Assembly: GCA_003164715.1 (NCBI GenBank)
Contig: PLTZ01000082.1
Coordinates: forward strand, 33,555-97,554
DNA from: Opitutaceae bacterium
GTDB taxonomy: Bacteria; Verrucomicrobiota; Verrucomicrobiia; Opitutales; Opitutaceae
Direction of reading: 5' to 3'
Length of the DNA stretch: 64,000 nucleotides
Shown: positions 1-12,613 of the stretch, piece after piece
Layout: every line of letters begins with the position of its first letter
Numbering within the stretch: the first letter of the stretch is position 1
The notes under the pieces: model-generated
Databases searched by the model: none
What the model was told of the DNA's origin: nothing
The model's input: only the letters and a program-made list of their open reading frames with translations
Program-made: the position numbers and the translations under genes

Positions 1-68
1 TCGATTCCGTCACGAACGACTACCGCAAGCTGGCGACGGAGCTTGCCCAGCACGAGCCGTCGCCCTAA
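1..68 (+). CDS. 3' end of an unidentified gene (partial)
   Basis: The frame entering the window from the left is open and ends at TAA (66-68), giving a C-terminal tail of about 21 residues (DSVTNDYRKLATELAQHEPSP, last 20 shown by NDYRKL...). It lies only 11 bases before the next start on the same strand, so it is probably the preceding gene of the same operon. Too little is present to assign a family. Confidence 0.45.
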   Translation, partial: DSVTNDYRKLATELAQHEPSP

Positions 69-79
69 CGGGAATCAAG

Positions 80-931
80 ATGCCTGAACCGAAATTCACC
101 GAAAAGGACTGGGATGAGGTGCGAACCGCGTTTGCGAGCTCGATCATGGTCGACACCCAGATCTCGAGCCTGGCGCAGAACCTGGACGGCCCAACCTGGC
201 CCGTGAAGATGAAGGACGAGACGCCTGCCAAGTACATCGACCTGACCTACGGCGAGGCGCTCGAGCTCCTGGCGCTCAAGGGCCAGTCGGCCGAGAAGCT
301 CGACCTGCTGATCTCCATCCTGAAGGAGACGCTGGCCTTCGACAATCCGTTCGGTGACATGGTCGAGCAGACCGAGGCCGCGTCGGCCCGGGACAACCCG
401 CTCCTCAAGAACATGGCGCGCAGCAACATCCCCGAGAACTTCCCGATCGGGCTTACGGCCCTCGGGGCCGACACGATGGAGTTCTGCAAGCTTGAGAACC
501 TGAAGAGCCTGGGGGAGTTCGCCGTGTTCGCGCAGGGGATGTCGCAGAACGTGATCATCGGAGGCGATTTCCGGAAGCTCCTCAACGCGCTGTCGAACTT
601 GGACGAGACGACCCTGGCCGAGATCCTGCCCTTCCGCAAGGGGACGAAGGGCCTGCACCTGATCGAGGCGCTCGGCCACGCCACCAAGCTTCCAAACCCC
701 CTCGCGAAGGCGAAGGAGGCGGCCGCGTGGTTCGCGGATGACTTCGAGCACCTGAAGAAGGAGTTCACGGACGGCGCGACCCTCACCCGGCACCTGAGCA
801 AGCTCAACAACGAGGAGCTCGAGAAGAAGGTGGCGGACCTCGTGCGCCAGATGATCAAGCCCGGCTCCGGGAAGGGGGAGGTCAAGGAGGCGGGCAAGCC
901 GGGATTCTTCAGGCGGTTCTTCAGGAAATAG
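80..931 (+). CDS. Conserved-looking hypothetical protein, helical, 283 aa
   Basis: I do not recognise the family. The product is soluble, with no signal peptide or membrane segment. Residues about 115-200 read like helix-hairpin-helix-type repeats (IPENFPIGLTALGADTMEF, then LKSLGEFAVFAQ), reminiscent of small HhH modules that pack in series, but this is an impression, not an assignment. The C-terminus is basic and aromatic (FFRRFFRK). The ATG follows a purine-rich GGGAATCAAG. It is followed after 24 bases by the coiled-coil gene on the same strand. Codon use is typical of the window, which supports a real gene over the long antisense frame on the other strand. Confidence 0.75.
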   Translation: MPEPKFTEKDWDEVRTAFASSIMVDTQISSLAQNLDGPTWPVKMKDETPAKYIDLTYGEALELLALKGQSAEKLDLLISILKETLAFDNPFGDMVEQTEAASARDNPLLKNMARSNIPENFPIGLTALGADTMEFCKLENLKSLGEFAVFAQGMSQNVIIGGDFRKLLNALSNLDETTLAEILPFRKGTKGLHLIEALGHATKLPNPLAKAKEAAAWFADDFEHLKKEFTDGATLTRHLSKLNNEELEKKVADLVRQMIKPGSGKGEVKEAGKPGFFRRFFRK

Positions 932-955
932 TATATACTGCTGGATCCCCCGCGA

Positions 956-1651
956 ATGGCCGATCCATCCAATATCCGGTTTCCCGTCAAGAACACCAAT
1001 TTGATAGGCGGCCTTTCGCTGCGCCGCAACCGGCCCGGGACGGGGGCACCCTTCACGGTCTCGGAGGCGACGGCCCAGGCGCGCGAGTCCATCCGGGCGA
1101 TCGTCTCGGCGACCCGGCCTCCGATGGGAGTGAGGGGCACCGGCGCCGAGGACGCTCGGATCGCCGAGCTGGAGAAGTCGCTGCGGCAGCTCGAGCTCAA
1201 GCTCGCCGAGAGGGAGCGGGTCGTCCAGGAGCGGGAGGCGCGCCTCAGGGATTACGAGCGGGAGCTCGCCGAGTCGGAGGCGCTCCTTGCCGCCCGCGAG
1301 CAGCTGGTTGCCGTGGCCAGGAAGGCCCCGCCGTCCATCCACGTTTCGCCCGAGGAGAAGGCGGCCCTGGAGGCCCTGCGGTCCGAGCTCGAGCGCCAGG
1401 AGGCGGCGCTCATGGAAGCGCAGAACTCGCTGCACGAGCGCGAGCAGTTCATGGAGGAGAGCGAGACCCGGCTTTTTGAGAAGGTGCAGGCCCAGCAGGA
1501 GCGGGAGATCGAGCTGGACCAGCGCGAGGAGGACCTGAAGAGCCATGTCCGCAAGTTCAGGGAGGCGGAGGCGGCCGAGAACGCCGATGCCGCGGCCATC
1601 CTGAAGGCGGAGGATGCGGCCGCCGCCGACTCGGACGAAATGCGGGCATGA
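956..1651 (+). CDS. Coiled-coil protein of unknown function, 231 aa
   Basis: After about 60 residues of Pro/Gly/Arg-rich sequence, residues about 60-205 form a long charged heptad-type stretch rich in Glu, Arg, Leu and Ala (ARIAELEKSLRQLELKLAER and similar), ending in an Ala/Asp-rich acidic tail. This is a classic predicted parallel coiled coil, suggesting a scaffold or polar-localised structural role, but no family is recognised. There is no signal peptide, so it is probably cytoplasmic. It follows the 283-residue protein by 24 bases, and a TATACT box sits at 934-939 just upstream. No clear Shine-Dalgarno precedes the ATG. A GC hairpin (1657-1679) follows the stop. Confidence 0.75.
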   Translation: MADPSNIRFPVKNTNLIGGLSLRRNRPGTGAPFTVSEATAQARESIRAIVSATRPPMGVRGTGAEDARIAELEKSLRQLELKLAERERVVQEREARLRDYERELAESEALLAAREQLVAVARKAPPSIHVSPEEKAALEALRSELERQEAALMEAQNSLHEREQFMEESETRLFEKVQAQQEREIELDQREEDLKSHVRKFREAEAAENADAAAILKAEDAAAADSDEMRA

Positions 1652-1654
1652 GTC

Positions 1655-1683
1655 TTGACGCCCCCCGCCCCAGGGCGTCTAAA
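1655..1683 (+). promoter_or_regulatory. Candidate sigma-70-type promoter for the outer-membrane protein gene
   Basis: TTGACG (1655-1660) is separated by exactly 17 bases from TCTAAA (1678-1683), about 50 bases before the ATG at 1736. The -35 box matches the consensus at five of six positions and the -10 at four of six. The spacer overlaps the GC hairpin at 1657-1679. Confidence 0.45.
1657..1679 (+). terminator. GC hairpin after the coiled-coil gene
   Basis: GACGCCC (1657-1663) pairs with GGGCGTC (1673-1679) around a 9-base loop, six bases after the stop at 1651. There is no real T-run, only TAAATT, so termination would be weak or factor-dependent. It overlaps the candidate promoter of the next gene. 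Confidence 0.3.
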
Positions 1684-1735
1684 TTGATGCAACTTTTCCC
1701 GTGACCCGGCGTCCAACACACTCGACCCACGTAGC

Positions 1736-2989
1736 ATGAGATACCTCCGCATTGCCCTTTGCTTTTCCTGCCTGCCCCTTGCAACCCTCGTCCGCGCCGC
1801 GGATGACAAGCAGGAGGAGCGGCAGGCCCCGGAGGAGATCCCCAATTTCAACCAGCTCGACGAGTACATCTATGTGCCCAAGTCGACCCTGAGCTTGGGC
1901 ACCCGGCTCTTTCTGAGGGGTCCGAGGGTGACCTACGGCGGCCAGGGGTCCAATCCGTCGCCCGTCAACCCGGGAGACGCATCGACGGTGGGCATCCCCA
2001 ACATCTCGCGCACCTACATTGACGGCACGGTGTACCCGGACGGCCGGACGGTGCCGGTGAGCACCGGGATCGGCGGCAGCATCAACGGGCCGATCGCCTC
2101 GGACGGAAGGACGAACACCTGGAGCTACGACACCGCGACGCAGCTGCTGCCGGACGGGGACATCGCCTTCCACACGTACTCGGCCGAAATCGTCGACACG
2201 GGCGTCCAACAGGCGAACGGATCGGCCAACGCAGGGGTCGAGCTGATCCTCGACCGGGACATGGGCAAGCTGGGCAAGCACGCCACCTGGAGCATGACCA
2301 TGGGCTTCTCGATTGCGGACATCCACTCGAGCGTCTATGCGTCGGTCGCGACCCAGGAGCTGACGCTGGCGGACACCTACGACCTCTTCGGCCAGGTGCC
2401 CCCTGCGCCCCCGTTCACCTCCCCCAATTACGTCACCCAGACGGTCTTCGGAAGCAACGGAACGGTGGTGGCGGGCACGGGCACGGCGAACGCATCGCAG
2501 ACCGTGCAGCAGTCGATCCTCATCGGCAACGCGCCGCTAAACCGGACGTTGTCCACCACGCAGATCGACACCACCAACCGGTACTTCACCGAGGGCTCCT
2601 ATTACACGCTGCGGGCGGGGCCCACCGTGACGGTGCCCTTTGGACAGCATTTGAAGCTCAGCCTGAGCGTGGGGCCCGCCCTGCTGTACTCGGGGAGCAC
2701 CTTCAATGTCCTCGAGGACCTGCAGGTCGCCACCGGGGTCAACTTCAGCTACCTTTACACGAGGGAAAACAACAGGCTCGTCCCGGGCTACTACGCGGAC
2801 GTGGACCTGCGGTACCAGGTGACCGAAACCGCGGGCTTCTACGTGGGCAGCATCTACGAGGGGGCGGGCAGCTATAAGCAGCTTCTTCCGAGCGGCACGG
2901 ACTCGAGCGGGAACCCCCTCTTCTACACGTCGAAGATCGACTACGGGAGCCAGGAGGGCGTCAAGGGCGGCATGACCGTCCGGTTCTGA
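1736..2989 (+). CDS. Exported outer-membrane beta-barrel-like protein, 417 aa
   Basis: The first 22 residues are a clear signal peptide (MRYLRIALCFSCLPLATLVRA, cut after A-x-A-like RAA). The mature part is rich in Gly, Ser, Thr, Tyr and Asn with alternating polar and aromatic strands (YADVDLRYQV, TAGFYVGSIYE), and the chain ends in a terminal Phe (GGMTVRF). A C-terminal Phe is the usual BAM recognition signal of outer-membrane beta-barrels. No porin or transporter family is recognised. The gene probably has its own promoter at 1655-1683 and is convergent with ispH, 13 bases apart. Confidence 0.75.
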   Translation: MRYLRIALCFSCLPLATLVRAADDKQEERQAPEEIPNFNQLDEYIYVPKSTLSLGTRLFLRGPRVTYGGQGSNPSPVNPGDASTVGIPNISRTYIDGTVYPDGRTVPVSTGIGGSINGPIASDGRTNTWSYDTATQLLPDGDIAFHTYSAEIVDTGVQQANGSANAGVELILDRDMGKLGKHATWSMTMGFSIADIHSSVYASVATQELTLADTYDLFGQVPPAPPFTSPNYVTQTVFGSNGTVVAGTGTANASQTVQQSILIGNAPLNRTLSTTQIDTTNRYFTEGSYYTLRAGPTVTVPFGQHLKLSLSVGPALLYSGSTFNVLEDLQVATGVNFSYLYTRENNRLVPGYYADVDLRYQVTETAGFYVGSIYEGAGSYKQLLPSGTDSSGNPLFYTSKIDYGSQEGVKGGMTVRF

Positions 2990-3002
2990 CGGAGCCCGCC
3001 GG

Positions 3003-4751
3003 TCACCCGGCGAGGTCGGCAAGCACGGCCTCGATGTCCCTTAGGGCGTCGGGCGGGTAGAAGCTGTTGATCCTGGAGATGACCTGCTGGATGATGCCAT
3101 CCGGGCACGAGGCGCCCCCGGTCACCAGGATGCGCCTCGGGGCGGCATGGGCCCCGGCGCCCGCCCCGCTCCAGAGCGGCCGGCGCACGAGATGGCCGCC
3201 CTGTCCCGCGGCGCCCTTGGCCGGGAACACGTAGTGCTCGGCCTCGTCCGGGGAGAGGATGTTCGTCTCGCTCTGGATGAAGAAGGCCCTCGGGCCCAGG
3301 CGCTGCTCGCAAAGGCGGTAAAGCTGGTAGGAGTTCGAGGAATTCTTGCCGCCGATGACGAAGGCGGCGTCCAGGGGCTCCGCAAGCGCGCGGGTGAGGG
3401 CGTCCTGGTTGACCTGCGTGGCGTAGCAGAGCGTGTCGTTGCGGCCCTGGCCCCCGACGCGCGGGGCCTCGCCCGGCCCCTCGGGGCCGAACTTCTCGGC
3501 GAACACGTCCCTCAGGTAGGCGATGATCTCGCGCGTCTCGTTCATCAGGAGCGTGGTCTGGTTCACGACGGCGACGCGCCTGAGGTCCCGGTCGACGTCG
3601 AAGCCCTCGGTGAACTTCCCGGCGAAGCGCGCGTGCAGGCGCGCGGCCGCGTCCGGGCCCCCGCCGAGGCCGAGGATGATCTCCCCCAGCTGGCGGGTCT
3701 CCTCCATGTTCCTCACGATGATCGCCGGGGCGTAGCGCCGCGTGTTCGAGAACGTCGCCTTCGTCTCCTCGTGCTCGTATTTGCCGTGGATCACGACCGT
3801 GTAGCCTTCGCGCCCGTAGGCCCGCGCGGCCTTCCAGACCTTCTCCACCAGCATGCACGTGGCGTCGTACTGGCGGACGGCGATCCCCTTGCGGACGAGG
3901 CGCCGCTTGTCCTCGTCGGTGGCCCCGAAGGCCGGAACGATGACGATGTCGTCGGGTGTCAGCGTGTCCCAGAGGTCGGGCCCCCCGGGTGACTCCGCGT
4001 GGACCACGCCCTTGTCGGTCTGCAGGTAGCGCAGTCCGCGCCGGATGAGGTCGTCGTTGACGAAGGGGTTGTGGATCAATTCGGAGAGCATGAACACGCG
4101 CCTGCCGGGGTTCTCGGCCAGGGTCTCGTAGGCGCGCTCGATCGCATTCTTGACGCCCAGGCAGAATCCGAAGTGGCTCGGGACGAGGTAGCGCACCGCG
4201 CCGAAGTCGAGCAGGACGGGGGCCGTGGCCGTGCGCTCGTGACGGCGGGCGAGGGCCTTGATGGCCGAGCAGAGCCTCGACTGGTAGATCGCGCCCGCCT
4301 CGGCGTCCTGGGCGTAGATCGCGGTGTTGCGTTCCTTTTCGGGGCGGAACTTGTAGATGAAGTCGTTCTCCCCGAGGTTGAGGTAGGGCACCTCGATCAG
4401 GTACGGGTCGAGCCGGGCGAGGATCGCGGCCAGGGAGGGGGAGAGCCCGTCCGGCGCCGCGTCCAGCCGCTCCACGGGCACAAACTCGATCTCGGGGTCC
4501 GCCGGTGCGCCCTCGACCTGGGCCAGGTGCACGCGGTAGGAATGTCCCGGCAGGTCGGCGCCGAAGCGCTCCAGCGGAGGGGTGTGGGCCCTGAACGAGG
4601 ACTCGAGAAGCCCGAGCGCCTTTGCCAGGCCCGGGCCCGTGAAGGCGAGGTCCGCCTTCGGGCCCCTCCGGCGCACGGCGAGCCGGTTGTTGCCGTCAAA
4701 GGCGAGGATGCAGTCGAGCTGCAAAGCGGCGACCCCTGTCGGCGTGGACAT
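3003..4751 (-). CDS. ispH: 4-hydroxy-3-methylbut-2-enyl diphosphate reductase with long N-terminal extension
   Basis: Last enzyme of the MEP isoprenoid pathway, reducing HMBPP to IPP and DMAPP with a 4Fe-4S cluster. The catalytic part begins near residue 185 and carries the three cluster cysteines (HFGFCLGV, Cys197; DATCMLVEKVW, Cys299; GGASCPDGIIQQV near 547), substrate histidines (SELIHNP; GKYEHEETKAT) and the FIQSETN motif. The architecture resembles the longer plant/cyanobacterial IspH type. At 582 residues it exceeds even these: residues 1 to about 180 form a separate region that I cannot assign. It is encoded 14 bases downstream of alaS on the same strand, so probably in the leuB-alaS-ispH operon. 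Other MEP genes (ispD, ispE, ispF) lie at 47.8-50 kb. Confidence 0.93.
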   Translation of the reverse strand: MSTPTGVAALQLDCILAFDGNNRLAVRRRGPKADLAFTGPGLAKALGLLESSFRAHTPPLERFGADLPGHSYRVHLAQVEGAPADPEIEFVPVERLDAAPDGLSPSLAAILARLDPYLIEVPYLNLGENDFIYKFRPEKERNTAIYAQDAEAGAIYQSRLCSAIKALARRHERTATAPVLLDFGAVRYLVPSHFGFCLGVKNAIERAYETLAENPGRRVFMLSELIHNPFVNDDLIRRGLRYLQTDKGVVHAESPGGPDLWDTLTPDDIVIVPAFGATDEDKRRLVRKGIAVRQYDATCMLVEKVWKAARAYGREGYTVVIHGKYEHEETKATFSNTRRYAPAIIVRNMEETRQLGEIILGLGGGPDAAARLHARFAGKFTEGFDVDRDLRRVAVVNQTTLLMNETREIIAYLRDVFAEKFGPEGPGEAPRVGGQGRNDTLCYATQVNQDALTRALAEPLDAAFVIGGKNSSNSYQLYRLCEQRLGPRAFFIQSETNILSPDEAEHYVFPAKGAAGQGGHLVRRPLWSGAGAGAHAAPRRILVTGGASCPDGIIQQVISRINSFYPPDALRDIEAVLADLAG

Positions 4752-4765
4752 CAGGCCAATCTGCC

Positions 4766-9299
<4,534 letters not shown>

Positions 9300-9313
<14 letters not shown>

Positions 9314-10460
9314 GCACGAGCCGTTCATGCGCCGGGCGATCGCGCTGGCGCTGCGCGCCTGGGGCGACACGCACCCTGACCCGATGGGGGGGTGCGTCCT
9401 CGTCGAGGACGGCGAGGTGACGGCCGAGGGGTTCCACGAGAGGGCCGGGGCCCCCCACGCCGAGCGGGTGGCCATCGCCTCGCTCATGCGCAACCCGAGG
9501 CCGGGCGCCGCGCTCTACGTCACGATGGAGCCCTGCTCCAGCCCGGGGAGCACCGGGGCCTGCACGGACGCCATCATCGCCGCCGGCCTCAGGCGGGTGG
9601 TCGTCGGGACCTCGGACCCCAATCCCGCGCACGCGGGCAGGGGCCTCGGCGTGCTGCGGGCCGCGGGCGTCGAGGTCACCACCGGCGTCCTCGAATCCGA
9701 GTGCCGGGACCTGAACCTCATCTTCAACCACTGGATCACGCGCGGCGGGCCCCTGCTGGCGGGCAAGCTCGCCGCGACGCTCGACGGGAGAATCGCCACC
9801 CGCGGCGGGGAGTCCAAGTGGATCACGGGCCTGGCGGCGCGCGCGGACGTCCACCGGTGGCGCAGGCTCTTCCCGGCGATCGCGGTGGGGGCGGGAACGG
9901 TCATGGCCGACAACCCGAGCCTGACCGCGCGGGTCGAGGGGGCGCCGGTCGTGGGCCCCGTGCGCTTCGTGTTCGACGGCCGCCTGAGGAGCGTTGACGA
10001 GCGCAACATGCCCAGGGTCTACACCGACGAGTTCGTGGCCAGGACGATCGTCGTGACGACCGAGCACGGGGGCCAGGGCTACGTCCGCAAGCTGCGCGAG
10101 CGCGGCGTCGGGGTGTGGGTCTTCCCGTCCGGGACCGGCCGGGTGCCCCTCGCGCTGTTCCGGGCGCGCTGCGCCGAGGAGGGGATCTGCGGCGTCCTTT
10201 TCGAGGGGGGCGCCCAGCTCTTGAGCCGCGCGCTGATCGAGCGCCAGCTCGACTACCTGCTCATGTACCACGCGCCCGTGATCTTCGCCGACGAGCGGGC
10301 CAAGTCGGTCCTAAGCGGCCTCAGGGCCGATCACCTGAGCCAGGCGATACGCCTCGAGGACACCCGGCACCACACCCTGGGCGACGACTCCCTCGTGCGC
10401 GGCAGGATCGCCTACCCGCAGAAGGTCCAGATCGATGAGACTCTTTTTAGCCTCGGGTAA
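9300..10460 (+). CDS. ribD: Bifunctional riboflavin biosynthesis protein RibD (deaminase/reductase)
   Basis: Deaminates and then reduces the pyrimidine intermediate of riboflavin synthesis. The N-terminal CDA-type domain has the zinc site PHAERVA plus EPCSSPGSTGAC; the C-terminal reductase has KLAATLDGRIA, ESKWITG, VGAGTVMADNPSLTAR and FEGGAQLL. Length (386) and domain order fit RibD. The deaminase site differs from the usual form: HPDPMGGCV replaces HPNPxVGCV, and the loop between the zinc cysteines lacks the normal HxGRTPPC pattern. It overlaps the MBL hydrolase by 14 bases and rdgB by 26 bases. No other riboflavin gene and no FMN riboswitch is visible nearby. Confidence 0.88.
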
Positions 10461-11052
10461 CCCGAACAAGGCGGCCGAGCTTCAGGCGATGGCCGACGCG
10501 CTGGGCGGGGCCGGCGCCGGGGGACGCCTCGAGGTCGTGTCCGCGGCCAAGGCCGGCGGCATGCCCCCGGTCGATGAGGACACCGGCACGTTCGCCGGGA
10601 ACGCACGCAAGAAGGCGCTCGCGCTCAAGGGCGCGTTGCCCGAAGGCGCATGGTCGCTCGCCGACGACAGCGGGCTCTGCGTCGAGGCCCTCGGCGGGGC
10701 CCCCGGTGTGGAGAGCGCGTACTATGCGGGGCGGGCGGGCGACCCGGCGGCCAATCTGGCGAAGCTGGTCGCCTCCATGCGCGGCGTGCCCGAGGGGCGG
10801 CGCGGCGCCGAGTTCGTGTGCGTCCTCTACCTGGCGGGTCCCGGGGGGCAGGAGCAGAGCTTCGAGGGCCGCTGCCGGGGCCGACTCGTGGAGGATCCCC
10901 GCGGGGCGGGCGGGTTCGGCTACGACCCCCTCTTTGCCCCCGAGGGCCTCGACCTGACCCTGGCGCAGCTGCCCCGCCAGGAGAAGAACGCCCTCAGCCA
11001 CCGCAGCCGGGCCTTCGCGCTCCTCGTCGGCTGGCTTGCCGCCCGGGGCTAA
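10435..11052 (+). CDS. rdgB: XTP/dITP diphosphatase (RdgB/HAM1 family)
   Basis: Removes non-canonical purine nucleotides (dITP, XTP) from the pool. The 205-residue protein shows the family motifs in order: LASGNPNKAAELQAM at the N-terminus, LADDSGLCVEALGGAPGVES, GGFGYDPLFAPEG and LSHRSRAF. It starts inside the 3' end of ribD (26-base overlap) and is followed by metG after 22 bases, so it is an internal gene of the ribD-rdgB-metG-men operon. Confidence 0.95.
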   Translation: MRLFLASGNPNKAAELQAMADALGGAGAGGRLEVVSAAKAGGMPPVDEDTGTFAGNARKKALALKGALPEGAWSLADDSGLCVEALGGAPGVESAYYAGRAGDPAANLAKLVASMRGVPEGRRGAEFVCVLYLAGPGGQEQSFEGRCRGRLVEDPRGAGGFGYDPLFAPEGLDLTLAQLPRQEKNALSHRSRAFALLVGWLAARG

Positions 11053-11074
11053 ACCGTGCTTGGATCGACCCTCC

Positions 11075-12613
11075 ATGGCCGACTTCTACATCACCACGGC
11101 GATCTCGTACGTGAACGGCTCACCGCACATCGGCCACGCCTACGAGCTGATCCTCACGGACGTGATCGCGCGCTTCCACCGGCTGATGGGCGACCGGGTG
11201 TATTTCCTTACGGGGACCGACGAGCACGGCCAGAAGGTCCAGCAGAGCGCGCGCGCCCGGGGCATCCCGGCGCAGCAGATCGCCGACGAGATCAGCGCGC
11301 AGTTCAAGGCGATGGGCCCGCGGCTCGGCGCCACGAACGACGACTTCATCCGGACCACCGAGGAGCGGCACAAGGCGGTGGTGCGCGAGCTCTTGCAGCG
11401 CCTCTTCGACAAGGGGGACATCTACCTGGGCGAGTACCGCGGCTTCTACAGCACGCGCCAGGAGCAGTTCCTGCAGGAGAAGGACCGTAATCCCGACGGC
11501 TCGTGGCCCGAGCTCTACGGCGAGGTGTCGGAGATCATCGAGCCGAACTACTTCTTCAGGCTGAAGGCCTACCAGCCGTGGCTGGTCGAATTCCTCGCGA
11601 AGAACGAGGACTTCGTCTTCCCCAAGTTCCGCCAGAAGCAGGTCGTCGAGTTTCTGAAGGAGCCGCTCAACGACCTGTGCATCTCGCGGCCCAGGGAGCG
11701 GCTCGAGTGGGGGATCCCGCTGCCCTTCGACCCCGGGTACGTCACGTACGTCTGGTTTGACGCCCTGGTCAACTACTACTCGGCCGTGGCCGCGAAGCCC
11801 GGGGTGTGGCCCGCGGCGCTCCACGTGATCGGCAAGGACATCCTCGTGCCGCCGCACGCCGTCTACTGGCCCATCATGCTGCACGCCGCGGGCATCGAGC
11901 TGCCGCGGGGCATCCTCGCCCACGGCTGGTGGCTGAGGGGCGGCTCGAAGATGTCCAAGAGCGCCGGCAACGTGCAGGACCCCCTTGCGCTCGCCGACGA
12001 GTTCAGCGCGGATTCCCTGAGGTATTTCCTGATCCGCGAGATGAACGTGGGGCAGGACGGGGACTTCTCGCGGGAGCTCTTCCTCGCGCGCTACAACAGC
12101 GACCTGGCGAACGACCTCGGCAACCTGGTGAACCGCGTCCTCAACATGACCGGCCGGTTCGCGGGCGGCGCCGTGCCGGCCGCCGGGGTCGGCGGGGACG
12201 CCGAGGCCGAGCTGCGCGCGCTCTGGGGGGCGACGGCGGGGGAGTACGTGGCCCTCTTCGGCAGGCACCAGTTCCACACCGGCCTCGAGCGCCTGTTCGC
12301 GTTCGTGAAGTCCATAAACGGGTACGTCGAGAGGCGCGCCCCGTGGAAGCTCGGCAAGTCCGCGGAACCCGCGGACAAGGCGCTCCTGGAGACCTCGCTG
12401 GCGACGATGGCCGAGTCGCTCAGGCTCGCGTCCGTGGCGCTTCGCCCGGTGATGCCGGCGGCCTCGGAGCGGATCGCCGGCGTGCTGGGCTACGCGCCGG
12501 CCGGCAGGTGGACGGACGAACTCGTCTGGGGCGGCGCGCTGGCGGGCGCGAGGGTCGCCCCCTCGCTCGTCCTCTTCCCGAGGCCGCAGCCCGCGGCGGG
12601 CAAGGCCCCGTGA
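11075..12613 (+). CDS. metG: Methionyl-tRNA synthetase
   Basis: Charges tRNA-Met. HIGH appears as PHIGHAY at residues 17-23 and KMSKS as GSKMSKSAGN near residue 292. At 512 residues it is the short form, lacking the C-terminal dimerising/tRNA-binding domain. The connective region reads YRGFYSTRQEQFLQEKD with no cysteine knuckles, so it is the zinc-free subtype. I place the start at ATG 11075 (MADFYITTAISY) because upstream in-frame residues overlap rdgB and are not family-like. Its TGA overlaps the menF GTG as GTGA. Confidence 0.95.
   Translation: MADFYITTAISYVNGSPHIGHAYELILTDVIARFHRLMGDRVYFLTGTDEHGQKVQQSARARGIPAQQIADEISAQFKAMGPRLGATNDDFIRTTEERHKAVVRELLQRLFDKGDIYLGEYRGFYSTRQEQFLQEKDRNPDGSWPELYGEVSEIIEPNYFFRLKAYQPWLVEFLAKNEDFVFPKFRQKQVVEFLKEPLNDLCISRPRERLEWGIPLPFDPGYVTYVWFDALVNYYSAVAAKPGVWPAALHVIGKDILVPPHAVYWPIMLHAAGIELPRGILAHGWWLRGGSKMSKSAGNVQDPLALADEFSADSLRYFLIREMNVGQDGDFSRELFLARYNSDLANDLGNLVNRVLNMTGRFAGGAVPAAGVGGDAEAELRALWGATAGEYVALFGRHQFHTGLERLFAFVKSINGYVERRAPWKLGKSAEPADKALLETSLATMAESLRLASVALRPVMPAASERIAGVLGYAPAGRWTDELVWGGALAGARVAPSLVLFPRPQPAAGKAP

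Noticed and set aside
65..1546. Long antisense open frame of about 490 codons opposite the first two genes
   Set aside because: Typical high-GC shadow: low-complexity Leu/Arg/Gly composition, no family motifs, and it opposes two plausible genes.
11806..12609. N-terminal extension of menF by about 270 codons
   Set aside because: It is metG read in another frame; the GTG at 12610 overlapping the metG stop is the fitting start.
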